Part shown: piece after piece, positions 11,081 through 22,454 of the stretch | How positions within the stretch are numbered: position 1 is the first letter of the stretch | How the letters are laid out: the number at the start of each line of letters is the position of its first letter | Origin: Diphasiastrum complanatum | Taxonomy: Eukaryota; Streptophyta; Lycopodiopsida; Lycopodiales; Lycopodiaceae | Assembly (NCBI GenBank): GCA_029204225.1 | Contig: CM055096.1 | Span: forward strand, 35,896,611 to 35,960,610 | DNA length: 64,000 nt | Direction of reading: 5' to 3' | Position numbers and translations under genes: made by a program | The notes under the pieces: model-generated | What the model was told of the DNA's origin: nothing | Database searches by the model: none | What the model saw: only the letters and a program-made list of their open reading frames with translations

Positions 11081-11569
11081 TGTGAAGTTTTTAGCACGTG
11101 TGAACTTCACCACACATCCTACATGATCTTACTGAGGTGTTGTGATTGCACAAGATTGATCAAAAAACAATATGCTTGAAAAATCTAAGGCAAGAGCACA
11201 ATAACATACATTTGATGAAAAAATCTAACTCTTCACTATGACAAATGAATGTTAATTCTAAGTGTTCAATATGGGAAAAAGAGACTGCTCTCGGGTAGAG
11301 AGAGAAAATCATACATAGAAAACTCGATTAGAGAGAGAATGAGTCCAAAACACCAAAATCTCAATATTCACAATATGGCAAAACATGCCCAACTTTCCTT
11401 ACATGAGAGAGAATCGAATTCCTATAGTGGAGTTGCATGGAAAGTCCACTTAACTGAACTAATTCACCTATCAGAGATCCACATGTGTAACTGCATGCAT
11501 GGATGTTGCATGTACTGAATGTCAACTCATAAAACTGCCATGTGTAGATCATAGAAACTACTTTGCATT
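11081..11569 (-). repeat. Element C 5' LTR, 3' half only
   Basis: Starting at TGTGAAG next to the primer-binding site, this segment matches the D LTR from about 21335 to 21554 (conserved CTCAATATTCACAAT, GGAGTTGCATGGAAAGTCCA and GTGTAGATCAT). It diverges abruptly after ...CTACTTTGCAT. The missing half of the LTR is the piece at 6129-6356. The terminal inverted repeat TGTGAAG/CTTCACA is seen across the two ends of the element. Confidence 0.75.
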
Positions 11570-11630
11570 CAACACATTATTATTTTTACATTCAACACAT
11601 TGTATATTCATGTACATAAATGCTAAAACA
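11570..11630. other. AT-rich junction sequence after element C
   Basis: This short stretch contains two copies of TTCAACACATT. It shares nothing visible with the LTR or with the gag of B, so it does not represent the other side of a clean insertion into B. Confidence 0.4.
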
Positions 11631-11634
11631 CAGG

Positions 11635-12640
11635 TGATGGAATTCACTGTTGAAAAGAGTATGGAAGACCCACAGAGCAGTTATCAGCCCGACCAATGCC
11701 ATAGAAAACTGATGAGGTTTGTACTAAAGGAAGGACAGAGGACCGACATAGAAATCCAATGTCTAAAAGAAGAATTGAAGAAACAAAAGAACCTACGAAT
11801 CAGAGCCACTAACTAGCTAGTTAGCACCAATAAGGAGCGAGAAACCTGGAAGCAAAAGTACAATGACCTCAAGGAGGCTAATGACAAATGACAGATAACC
11901 CATAGGGAGGGGTATAAAGGGCAGGAAAAGATCCTAGCCAACACCAAGGTGGAACTAGCTACAACCGGAACTACTGTAGCCATGTTAGCTAGGCAGTTAC
12001 ATGAGTATCAGAGACAAGAAGCTGCACGAGGACCAATCAGGCCTCAGAGTTTCCGCAACCCTTTGCCCGCTTACCCTGTGCACCACAAGGAAATTTTGTC
12101 AGACAGTCTGTTCTACAAAAACTTTAATGCTTACAGTTTATATCTACCGCCCATGGAATTTTCGCTAGATGTCCAGGTTTTTGAGCTACGACCATCCACG
12201 AGTTTTTCCCTCAGATTCACATGGCCACTCATCCCGGGTAGTTTTGAAAACTACAAAGATTCTTGTGAGAGCTTATGTAGGTTCTCAGTTGTTGCCGCAC
12301 GCCAGAAAGATGATATCATTAGATTGGCCGACCACTATGCCTACTGCCTGCAGAATTGGTTACTACAACCTTGGGGCGCTAAGACTTAACCCACCAGGAT
12401 TCACCTTACCAAATGGGGGTACAACCCCAATGAGTCCACGGAGTCAGGAGCGGACCTAGCATTGTACCTGCGGATGCGTGACAGAACTTCCAAGGAACGC
12501 AAAACCCTAAATGAGATGTTTTATTTTAAGTTCCTGGAAGGTGCCGATCCAGCCCTTGTGGATGTGGCAGAAGTGGACCCCAATTACACCGGGGACTTGA
12601 AGAACCAGCGGACGAAAATGTGCAGGAATGCAGTGTAACC
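11635..12640 (+). pseudogene. Unrecognised coding remnant, probably retroelement-derived
   Basis: A plus-strand series of frames reads as one decayed protein. It begins with FTVEKSMEDPQSSYQPDQ and a Lys/Glu-rich coiled-coil-like stretch (LKEELKKQKN, RETWKQKYNDLKEAND). It continues with MLARQLHEYQRQEAARGP, a hydrophobic/aromatic middle, HARKMISLDWPTT, and finally DLALYLRMRDRTSKERKT and EMFYFKFLEGADPALVD. At least three frame changes or stops are present. The charged coiled coil followed by an aggregation-type domain resembles Ty3/gypsy gag in general layout, but I do not recognise the family and no zinc knuckle or pol follows. Confidence 0.4.
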
Positions 12641-15124
12641 ACCCACCTCACTATTATGCATCATACACTAGACACGATATGGTGAGCATCTGTTCCAAGT
12701 CTCAGTTTTCTATGCATACATATTTATTGCATCTCTATAAAAACTCTGAGCTGCATTTGGTCATTTGCTAACTTCTATGGGCATAAATGACTGTATAGAC
12801 GCATAGTTGAAGGGGGGTTGAGAAAGGAAAAAGTGGGAACAAAAACAGTAAAGTGGGGTGGGGAGTGACTCCATCGCCCAATGGGTAAGGCACAAAAGAA
12901 AAATATATATATATAAAAAAAAATAGCAAAAGTGAGAGAAAGAAAGATTGAGAAAAAAGTAAGAGAAAAAAGAGAAAAAAAAAAAAAAGACTTCAACCGT
13001 CTCTATCAGATCTCGAACCAATTTGTGAGGATGAGTGACGCCTCGCACATCCATAAGAGGTGACCACAATTTTCCTGATTGATTCCATAGACTAGAGGAA
13101 AACCAGTACTTCCTACCATCTTGTGTATTGGATCTTAAGACAGTAAGTTGTCCTACATGGACTACTGTCAAAATATAGGGCTTGAGAGAAGAGTCAATAC
13201 AGAGAGGAGACTAGATGGTTATTCCCTGTTAAATCAGTTCTTAGAGAGTATAAGTTGAATGTCTGAACAAGAAAAGAATTGGTAATCACCAGTCTGGACC
13301 GGTTTCAGAGTTGGGGCACTAAAGCCTCATCGTGTATACATTCACACACACATCAATGACATGGTGTTAGACACAATACTGTTGACTTGCATCCATATCA
13401 TCCTATCTCCAATCTTGAGATTTGTATTTGCATATCCTCTTGTGCATGGGTCTGAAAATGGGCATTGTCTTAATCTGATGGAATTGGGAGCATTTGCCAT
13501 GTAGGTCACAGGTGGGTTTTTGCAGGTATGAAGACACCAAATTGTTCAAAGCTCTGTGGTTAAATCCAATCCGGTTGCAGATGGATCCTAAGGGCTAAAT
13601 CGATGGCCTTTGGGTAGGAAGCTGTTGAAGTCATCCTACCAACTAACTGTGGTTAGCATCACCTAGCAAGGGTGTTGAGCCCACTAAACTTGATCCACCA
13701 CTAGGAGCTGGTTTGCGAAAGCACAGACTCTGGGTCCGTCGTATGGGGACCATACTACCCAGTGGTAGTCGCCAATGTTAGTTGATATTTCCGCATGGAA
13801 AATCGGGCTACTATTGAAATTTAAGTTTGCAATAATTGAAAAACCCGACATGTAAAGCTCGGTTATTAGAGAAAAATCGGCACAAATTTGCCTTAGGTCT
13901 GGGTCCCAGCCCGTCCTAAAGTGGCTAGACATAGTTTAAAAGTAAGAAACTAACTTTCGAAAAAACCGTCAAAAATATTTTGTGGTCAAGTTTTGTAAGA
14001 CCGAGCCAAGAGTGTCGGTCCATCTAGAATTGGGTCTCAGCCTGTCCTAAATGAGGCTAGAGCAAATTTTGTGGCCTTAGAAATGGCCGGTAAATATTTT
14101 ATGGCTTTTTAAAAAATTGGCCAGTTGTAAAATAATAGCTGGTATGACTGTGCTAAAATCTCACCATGTACTGAGTCCATTTTTACTAATATATGATCAC
14201 TCAGTCTATTTTTTAGGGAAACCGTGTTGTCGTGGGAGCCCTAGTCATGAATGCCGAAAAAGTCAACCACAGAAGAAAAAACCGAGAAAAAAAAATTTCG
14301 GGTAAAAACGAGACCGGAAAATATGGATTCAGTGTCAAGGAGTTATGTTACTCACATAACTCACTGAGAATCTTACAACTCAGCTACAAAAGAACTCTAT
14401 TTTTCATGAGTAAATAACATATCTGGGAAATCTTTGAAGTGAATAACTCCACATCACAAGTTTTCCAACCATCTAACTCTTATTAACAAAATTCCTTCTA
14501 CCAATCAGCCTACAATAGATCTTAGCGTACAAACCAAATTTAGGCTAATTTATACAGACATCTTTGGACATAGAGTTAAGATTAAAACTTTATTCCACTG
14601 ATCCAATCCATAACAAAATGGTACTTTGGTAACAATTAGTGAACCTTAATATAATCTTTACCACTACTTCCCATATTCATGAATATCTCACAGCTCAATA
14701 ACCCCGAAACTCCTCTAGTTCCAAATTAATCAAAATAATCACTTAGAGAGTTCCTCTATTTCAAACTGGATAGTTTTACCTTTGCACACATACAAGATTT
14801 TTTCCCAAAAAATCAATGCAACCGGCTGATTCCTTGAAAGACTTATTCCTATTTTTTTCTTCCCCCCTTTTAAAAAGAAATTCCATAATTTCAATTGAAA
14901 AGTTCTCAGGAGACAACATATAAGATATCAAAGATTCGAAAAAGTCAGTAATGAGTATCCAATACTATTACAAACCCGACTTTTTCCTCAAAATCACAAA
15001 ATATATTATCTCGAATGATAGAAATATTATCTCTCAATAATCAACTATCAAATAGAGACTAACGTTAGGGTTCAGGAAATCTAAGTTCCGAGCCATATTC
15101 AAAAAACTTATATGGAGGTACAAT
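12641..15124. other. Intergenic, non-coding region
   Basis: No supported gene. Contents include a purine-rich tract at about 12895-12992 with a (TA)n core. Imperfect direct repeats lie around 13903-13930 and 14034-14060 (CAGCCCGTCCTAAA / CAGCCTGTCCTAAA). Long AT-rich non-coding DNA follows from 14400 to 15120. Short ORFs on both strands have no recognisable domains. Confidence 0.55.
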
Positions 15125-16798
15125 TTCATATAGTTAGTTGAGAGCCTTACCCAGATCTTTCCAGACAACCAAAACTCTACTCGCGAAAGTTCCTACCATG
15201 ACCCTCAAAAAGGCATTTATTGAAATTCGAGAGGAAGTCGAGGCTAGAGAACACCTTGATCACAAGGATGGTTCTGACCAGTCTATCTACGGCAACAAAG
15301 AAAAATCCAAGAAACAATTCAAGCCTAAGATGGAGTCAAATCAAAGGCAAGATCATGATCAGCAAGCAGAGGAGACCATCAAAGGCAACTGAAAGAGCAA
15401 AGAGAGGTCGAAACAGCAAGGTGGAGAAAAGAAAACTTGCGTGAGATGCAGACGAGATGGGCACACAGTTGATACGTGCTGGCTCAATCCAAAGATTGAG
15501 TGCATCCACTACCACAAGAAGAGTCATGCAGCCATAGACTATCACCTGAACCCAAGAAACAAATCAGCACAAAACAGATAGGAGAACGACAACAATTCAT
15601 CCTATGTCGAGGAGCCTGAGAGCTCAAAAGTGGGCGAAGAAAGATGGAACATAAATTGTTTGACCGTCTACATCTGTGAAGACGTGTGTGCAACGTCTAC
15701 ACCTGACACACATGAGGTGATTCTTGATTCAGGAGCCACCTCACACTTCATGACATCAAGATGAATAATGTCTGATTATAGAAGTGCTGATTTTTCAAAA
15801 TTCATAGTTCTTGGAGATGGATCCAAACATCAAGTGAACGATATTGGTTCACTGTGGCTCAACACGAATGGAAGAGGCAGACGACTCGAAGACATTTTGT
15901 TTGTGCCTACACTGCAGCAAGACTTGCTTTCAGTGGCAAGAATAGCTGATGTGGGGATGCGTGTTACATTTTCTGACGAAGCATGCAACATGATTGATGC
16001 CTGTCCCAGTACCTTGATCGCTCAAGGCAGAAAAAAAAAAATCTATATCACCTGACGACATGTCTGCCTACAGATCAGATGTATTAGACTCATGATGAAT
16101 CGCCAGACACCTTGTGGCACATGAGACTATGCCACATGAACTCAATGTCACTTTATCAAACAAGCCATCATGGAGAAATAACAGGGGTCAGCATCTCGAA
16201 TGCAACCAGTTCGACCACCTGTGATGCATGTCTGAAGGATAAGATGTCACGCACTCCATTTATCAAAGACTCCTACAAAACAACCAAGATTCTGGAGTTA
16301 GTGCATTTTGACATCTGTGGACCTTTCAATGTGATCTCAGTAGGAGGTTCAAAGTATTATATAACCTTCATTGATGATTATAGTAATTTTGCCAGAGTGT
16401 ACTTCATTCAGAATAAATCTGAAGCACTTAACGAATTGGGCAAAGAGATGCACATGCAACAAAGTGAAGCAGATCAGGACAGATCGAGGTGGCAAATACA
16501 TCTCGAATTGTTTCACTGACTTCTGCAATGATTGTGGTATCACTCATAGAAGGACTGCAGCCTACACACCGAAGCACAACGGTGTTGTAGAAAGAAATAA
16601 TAGGACCCTGATGGAAGCTGCCAGATGCATGATGGCCTACTCGAAGGCTACAAGGGTACTGTGGGCTGAAGCACTAGCTACAGCCGCATACATCCAGAAT
16701 AGGACATGGAAGTCCGTTGTCCCTCACACGACACCACACGAGTTATGGTGGGGAAGAAAGCCCAATCTATCTCACATCATAATCTTTGGTTGTGCAGA
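15125..16798 (+). pseudogene. Copia gag-protease-integrase fragment, element G
   Basis: Homology to plant copia begins mid-gag (LRALPRSFQTTKTLLAK, resembling the H copy at 25310-25882). It passes through a good zinc knuckle CVRCRRDGHTVDTC at about 15438-15479 and a degenerate second one. Protease EVILDSGATSHFM is followed by a stop at 15763. The pre-integrase block LQQDLLSVARIADVG and integrase follow: HMRLCHMNS...CDACLKDK, first Asp in ELVHFDICGP, second in RTDRGGKY after a frameshift, and Glu in VVERNNRTLMEA. It ends at FGCA where the LTR of E begins. RT and RNase H are absent. Confidence 0.87.
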
Positions 16799-17414
16799 TG
16801 TTGGTTGATTCTGACGAATCCCCAAGATACTCGGACAGAGCAACTCAAGAGCACCTCTCATCTTAGACCGAGGAGGTCTCTGAGAAGACGAGACAAACGA
16901 AGACTGAGAGCCGAGTATGAGAGCCGAGGAGTACTAGTAGTAATGACAAGCAAGAACCTTTTTCTACATTCTGTCTGACTCTCTTATTGCTCAATCTAGT
17001 AGTCTGTTCTTAGCGAATTATTATTAGTCTAGTTGTTCGTGACTAATATTTAGTCTTGCCTTTCACAACTAATTCGTGATTGATTATCAGTCGAGCTCAG
17101 TCTAGCTCTTCGCAAATAATTTGCAACTAATAATTTGTCTAGCTGTTCATGACAAATTATCTTTCTAACGTTTTGCTATTTAATGTTTGGCTACGTAATC
17201 AGATCGAACGTGATTTCAATCACTAACGTTCTCTTTGTGTCTAATAGGCGTAGTCATGCTTAGGAAAAGAGTAAGATAGCTCGTTCCGCTGTGCACAAAC
17301 ACTTTCCGTTCGAGTTCGTTAATTTTTTGAGTTTCAAGTTCGCTTCTTTTTGTGTTCATTTTATTTTTAGTTATGTTCGTTTCTCACACTCACACACCTT
17401 CTTTTAATCCAAAA
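16799..17414 (+). repeat. 5' LTR of element E, possibly chimeric
   Basis: The segment runs from TGTTGG (16799) to CCAAAA just before the primer-binding site, close to the TGTTGG/CCAACA ends of the K LTR. Its first 170 bp match, inverted, the LTR-like block ending at 37771. Its latter part contains GGCGTAGTCATGC, and the same motif is found in the LTRs of J (near 41895) and M (near 56655). Insertion of this LTR terminates the integrase frame of G. Confidence 0.65.
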
Positions 17415-17427
17415 TGGTATCAGAGCC
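17415..17427 (+). other. Primer-binding site of element E
   Basis: TGGTATCAGAGCC immediately follows the LTR. It is the canonical copia initiator-tRNA-Met-type site on the plus strand. Confidence 0.88.
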
Positions 17428-17570
17428 ATTTTTGTAGCTTGATAAGCTTCCATAGTACAAGACTGTACTAGCCGATAGAGTAATTGTCTTCTTGTTCTGT
17501 AATTCAGTACCAGATTTTCATACTTAAGTCATTGATAGTTTTTCCTATCACTTAGACTAATCTTCCACAT

Positions 17571-18094
17571 GGATTCCCAAGGAAAAGCCAGTCCTATCAT
17601 GGACAAGCTAGATGGAGCCAATTACCATCTATGAAAATTTAAGATGAAAACTATACTAATGGCTAGAGAATTGTATGACATTGTTACAGGTGTAGAAGAG
17701 AAATCCGAAGCAGCAATCGCCAAATGGAAGTTGAAGGATGGAAAGGCTTTCGCATTGATCATCCTCAACATTATGGATACCCAGATCGGCCATGTATCCG
17801 AGGCCCATACATTGAAAGAAGTCTGGGACATCTTGAGCACACTATACAAAGTGCGAGATATAGCTTTCAAGCTACATCTCAGGAAGAAAGTTTACTCCCT
17901 CAAGATGGCGAATGGTGATTCCCTGCAGCATCACATCAATCAATTCAAGACCTGCTAAGGCAAATGGCCGTTGTCGGATCTGTCATAGACAATCAAGACG
18001 CAATGATACAACTGCTTACAAGCTTGCCAAGCTCATATGACAGCTAAGTGATGATCATCACGACACATCCATACCTGACTCTTTTGAGAGTCAT
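17571..18094 (+). pseudogene. Copia gag N-terminus (UBN2), element E
   Basis: The ATG at 17571 opens MDSQGKASPIMDKLDGANYHL, nearly identical to the gag start of J at 46904, then hits a stop. The frame continues as FKMKTILMARELYDIVTG, ALIILNIMDTQIGHVSEA and LKEVWDILSTLYKVRDIAFK, and breaks again at 17957. Gag homology stops at about 18094, where the truncated RT of D begins on the opposite strand. Everything downstream of mid-gag is lost. Confidence 0.86.
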
Positions 18095-18717
18095 CAAAAG
18101 TCAATTTCTAGGTTGTGAAGAACTCCTAGATCTTGCATCTTAAATTCACTACCAAGCGCATGTTTAGTTTCTTTAACTAGTTCTTCATTATTTTCACTAA
18201 GAATGATATCATCTACATAGATGAGAAGAATAACTACAAAGTTATACAAACTTAATGTACAATGAAGAGTCATATTCACTAAGATGAAATCCGAGTGATA
18301 TGAGAAAGGAGTTGAGCCTTGCATACCAAGATCTTGGAGCTTGTTTTAGTCCATAGAGTCTTTTGAACAAAAGACAAACTTTTGATTCCTCACCAACTTT
18401 TACAAATCCAGGTGGTTGTTCCATGTAGATCTCCTCCTCAAGGTTAACATTGAGAAAGGCATTAGAAACATCAAGTTGAAACATCCTCCAATTGTGATAA
18501 CATGCAAGGGAAATGAGAATTCTTATAGTTGCAACAGGTGCAAAAGTGTCTTCATAGTCAAGACCTTTGATTTGAGAGTAGCCTTTGGCACAAAGTCTTG
18601 CTTTGAATTTGTTGATGGATCCATCATTATTGTATTTGATCCTGAATACCCACTTACATCCAATGACATGCATGTTGTTTGGTGGCTCCACAGGCTCCCA
18701 TGTGTTGTTTGAATCAA
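18095..18717 (-). pseudogene. Copia reverse transcriptase (N-terminal two thirds), element D
   Basis: Minus frames carry CKWVFRIKYNNDGSINKFK, ARLCAKGYSQIKGLDYEDTF, LDVSNAFLNVNLEEEIYME, LYGLKQAPRSWYARL and an intact LIYVDDIILSENN (YVDD at 18208-18219). Homology ends at LGVLHNLEIDF, with three residues missing relative to C. The RT C-terminus, RNase H and 3' LTR have been lost at the junction with E. Confidence 0.88.
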
Positions 18718-18727
18718 GGCTTCAAAC

Positions 18728-19933
18728 TCAAGGGTGGGTCATTGCTTCAACCCATTTCTTGGATTGAAGTGCTTCTTGGACATCTTTAGGCTCTTTATCT
18801 GATATGAAGAATGCATGATAGGAAATTTCACCTTCCACTTGCCTTCCTTCCTCATCATAACTGAGCCTTTTTGGCTCGGATCTTTCTCTTGTGGATCTTC
18901 TTGGTATAGGTACTTGAAGTTGCTCCTCCTCAAGCCTCGGCCTCACCACTTCTTGAACAGCATCAAGATTGATGATTGTTGATCCTGCATGAGACTCCTT
19001 GATCTTCGCTTCATCCAAGTTAGATTTTTGATCTTCATGAAAGATCACATCTCTACTTACAACATTCTTGTCAGTAGAGGAAAGATAAACTTTATATGCT
19101 TTCTTAGAAGATGCATATCCAACAAAAATTCCTTTAATAGCACTAGGATCATCTTTTCTCCTAGTCTCTAAAGGTACATGCACATAGCATAAACAGCCAA
19201 AGATCCTAAAATGATCTACCTTAGGCTTTTTCTTATACAACATCTCAAATGGTGTTCTTCCTTCTATTGCAAGATTAGGAAGTCTATTACAAAGATAATT
19301 TGCACATGCAACTGCTTCTCCCCAAATTTCTTTAGGTAGAGATGCTTCTAGCCTAATGGCTTTTGCACATTCACACAAAGTTCTATTCTTTCTTTCAGCA
19401 ACTCCATTTTGCTGAGGAGTATAAGAACAAGAAAATTCTCTTTGTATTCTCTCTTTCTCACAAAAGTCTTTAAACTTATTAGAGGTATATTCACCTCCAC
19501 TATCACTTCTCAAAGCTTTTAACTTGAAAGAAAACTATTTTTCTACATAAGCTTTGAAAGTAAGGAAAATATCATAAACCATGGCTTTAGAAGATAGCAT
19601 GTAGATCCAAGAATATCTTGTATAATCATCTACAAAAGAAACAAAGCAATTTGCTCCTCCTTTGCTTTTGGTTGAAGAGAAATGAACATCAGAGTGCACA
19701 AGATCAAATGGATGTTGTGTTTTGATGCTTGATCTTGGAAAAGGTCTTCTATGTGATTTTGCCAAAACACAAGCTTCACAAGGTTGAAGCTCCTTTGACA
19801 ATGTCTTTGGTAGTCCAACAATTTTTCCTTCTTTGACCAAAGATTGCATGACTTTGAAATTGGGATGTCCCAATCTCTTATGCCACAAATCCTCCTGACG
19901 AACCTTGGTCTCATAAGCAACATCTGAAAACAC
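18728..19933 (-). pseudogene. Copia integrase, element D
   Basis: The integrase is almost complete. The zinc site is DLWHKRLGHPNFKVM...CEACVLAKSHRRP. The catalytic residues fall in LVHSDVHF, MRSDSGGEYTSNKFK and ERKNRTLCECAKA. The C-terminal blocks FWGEAVACANYLCN-like, FGCLCYVHVPLETRRK, GIFVGYASSKKAYK and VVSRDVIFHEDQK lead into the RT linker. A single break near 19530 separates the two frames. It is closely similar to C. Confidence 0.9.
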
Positions 19934-20846
19934 TCTTTCTAGAATCTAGTTTGTACAGCTTTCCAATTCTAGGTCCTCTAGCAACCACTTCATTTTCTCT
20001 TGAGATTATACATTTGTCAACATGAAATTTGACATCCAATCCACTATCAAACAATTGTCCTACACTAATGATATTCTTGGTTAGTCTAGATACATAAAGT
20101 ACATCATGCAAACCAAAAGATTTTGATGATGATGCATGCAATGGAATACTACCTATTCCTTCAATTCTACACTCTACATCATTAGCAGTATAGATTGATC
20201 TTTTTGCACCTAGATATGGCATGAGACTTGTGAAAGAGTTTCTAAAACTAGACATATGGGAACTAGCCCCACTATCTATCCACCAGATTTCTTCATTCTC
20301 GAAAGGAAAAGATGAAAAACTAGACATCATTAAAGAATCCTCTCTTTCACTCTCAATACCCTCACACTCTTCCTCATTAGTAAGGTTAGCTTGCTTGGAC
20401 TGGTTCTTTTTCTTGAAACAGTTTGATGCATAGTGGCCCTTCTCTTTCAAGAAACATTTGATCTTTGATAGCTTCTTCTTGCCACTGGATATTGCAGCTT
20501 GTGAGGATTGATCCTCACTACCTTCTTTGGCTTTGTCCTTCTTGAAGTGTTGTTGACCTTTGTCTTTGCCTCTTGACTTGTCCTTGGTGAAGAGTGCTTT
20601 GTCATCTCCATTATCCTTCAATGAAAGTCTGTTGATTCTCAGCATCTTGTTCTCTTGCCTGCTTTCTTCAGCAATGAGAACTCCTTGAAGAGTCTCCAAA
20701 GATGAAAGCTCCTCCTTAACAGCATAAGTCTGCACAATATTGTCATACTCATCTCTTAGTCCATTAAGGACTACTTGAACAAGTTCAATGTTCTTAAGAG
20801 CATCACCAATACCAGCTAACTCTTGATGAGGATGTTTAACTCTCAT
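19911..20846 (-). pseudogene. Copia gag C-terminus, protease and pre-integrase, element D
   Basis: A 311-codon open frame runs MRVKHPHQELAGI, VQVVLNGLRDEYD, a Lys-rich linker, a zinc knuckle worn down to CFLKEKGHYASNC, protease WWIDSGASSHM, and VLYVSRLTKNIISVGQL. It overlaps the integrase frame near 19911-19933. Layout and length match C, indicating a recent common source. Confidence 0.88.
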
Positions 20847-20957
20847 TACATAATTTGAAGCACTCTCATCTACTCTCTAATAACTTAAAAAAATTTGATT
20901 TCTAAGTGTAAGCAATCTAGGAGTATTTCTTATTTCATAGATTGTTTTAAGAGTGTC

Positions 20958-21254
20958 TCAAGCCTCCTTGACAATGGTGCATGTACTGATCTCCCTTAAC
21001 ACTTCATTTGTGACATTCATTTTTATCAAATGAAGAGCAATCATCGTTCTCTTCTTGAATGCTGCAGCTACATTAGGTGTTGCAGGTTCTTCTTCAGCTC
21101 CACTTACAATGTCCTTTACATCCCGTAGAACCAATAATGATTCCATTCTAATCTTCCACATTGCATAATTGGAAGATGTTAATCTCTCACTATGCTCCAA
21201 AAAATGTGAATCACATGAAGACATATTCACTTTGAGAAATTCTAGTAATGACAA
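20958..21254 (-). pseudogene. Copia gag N-terminus (UBN2), element D
   Basis: The frame contains MSSCDSHFLEHSERL, SNYAMWKIRMESLLVLRDV and TNEVLREISTCTIVKEA, collinear with C. It is broken from the rest of gag by stops at 20847-20957. Right of it, the leader and primer-binding site seen in C are missing. Confidence 0.85.
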
Positions 21255-21334
21255 GGATGGAATTGAAAATGTTGCTTGCTATCTCAATCTAGGATCTAAC
21301 ACTTATAATGATGATCCTTTTGAGCCAAAATCAC

Positions 21335-21785
21335 CAAGATCTCAATATTCACAATGTGGCAAAACAAGCCAAAGTTTCCCTACATCAAGGAGACTCGAAT
21401 TCTTACAATGGAGTTGCATGGAAAGTCCACTTCATTTAGTTAACTCAACTATCATAGATCCACAAGTAAAACTGCATGTATGGATATTTCATGTACTGCA
21501 TGTCAACTCTCAAAATTACCTAGACATGTGTAGATCATGTAAACTACTTTGCATATTGCATGCACTTATTGCATGTTGCATGCATGCTCTCTGAATGACT
21601 ATGCATGTTATCTAAACTTTTGCATGACATCATAAATGCACCTACCTAACTCAAACTCGACCTATTCTAAGAAGGTTATGTGCTTAATTCACATACCTCT
21701 ATGTACAATAAAATATACAAAAGAAATAAGGTGAGCATAGCCCCCAAAGTCAAGATAGGAAGATATTTTTTTACCATTCTTCACA
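21335..21785 (-). repeat. 5' LTR of element D, 3' end deleted
   Basis: The segment aligns with both half-LTRs of C in turn: 21335-21554 with 11341-11569, and 21557-21785 with 6129-6356. It therefore shows the uninterrupted LTR order. It ends in CTTCACA at 21785, the mirror of the TGTGAAG LTR start. About 900 bp spanning the LTR 3' end, primer-binding site and most of the leader are deleted between about 21330 and gag. Confidence 0.75.
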
Positions 21786-22440
21786 CAAGGGACAATCCAT
21801 TTAAACACCTTCGAAATTAGGAACACACATACCAACTTCTCTGAAAAAACATGTCCCGTTTGATTCAGTAGTTAAGACATTTTCAAATGCAACTTAGTCC
21901 TAGCCCTACGGCCCTTAGTCGTTAGCCATTGGTCCTTCACCCATCGCCCTTGGCCTTTCGGTCTTAGTCCTTGAGTTTTTTGTCTATGTATATATACATT
22001 TTTTTATATTTTACTAACTTTTAGTATTCATTTTTTAATTTTTAAATTCGTTATATTTATTTTTTACTTTTTAGATTTAAATTATAGGTTTTTGACTTTT
22101 TGTTATTTGCTTTTAAAATTTCTATTATTTATTATTAATTTTGAGTTTTTTTTTTATAGATGAGAAGTATATAGATTTATTATATAGTTTTTTTGACTTT
22201 ATGGAATCTTTCCAAACTATATAAAAAAGCTTAAAATAATGTTTTTCTCAACAATTGTGACCAATCTTTTTTTAAATGGGTCCCCATTTAAAGGCCACAA
22301 AAAAAAAATTTAGCTTAAAGGTAAGAAATGCACACGGTGTTCACGTGGAATACCAATTATCCCATAATCAATCTTAGAAAGTAACTTAATGAACCATAAA
22401 TAGGGGGTCTTGAATATTTTTCTTAGTTGGATTTTAAAAT
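21786..22440. other. AT-rich intergenic DNA
   Basis: No coding signal. It includes a run of imperfect GCCCTTAGTC-like units at 21900-21985 and long T-rich stretches. It leads into the palindrome-bearing region. Confidence 0.5.
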
Positions 22441-22454
22441 TTCTATTGGACCCC

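Noticed and set aside
12860-13020. Possible tRNA-derived SINE (A-box-like CCCAATGGGTAAGGC and a TGGTTCGAGAT B-box-like word)
   Set aside because: The two boxes are on opposite strands, so they cannot form one RNA polymerase III promoter.
12761-13171. Phe-rich ORFs on the minus strand
   Set aside because: The composition comes from a purine-rich tract read in reverse; no domain, no start context and no neighbour supports a gene.
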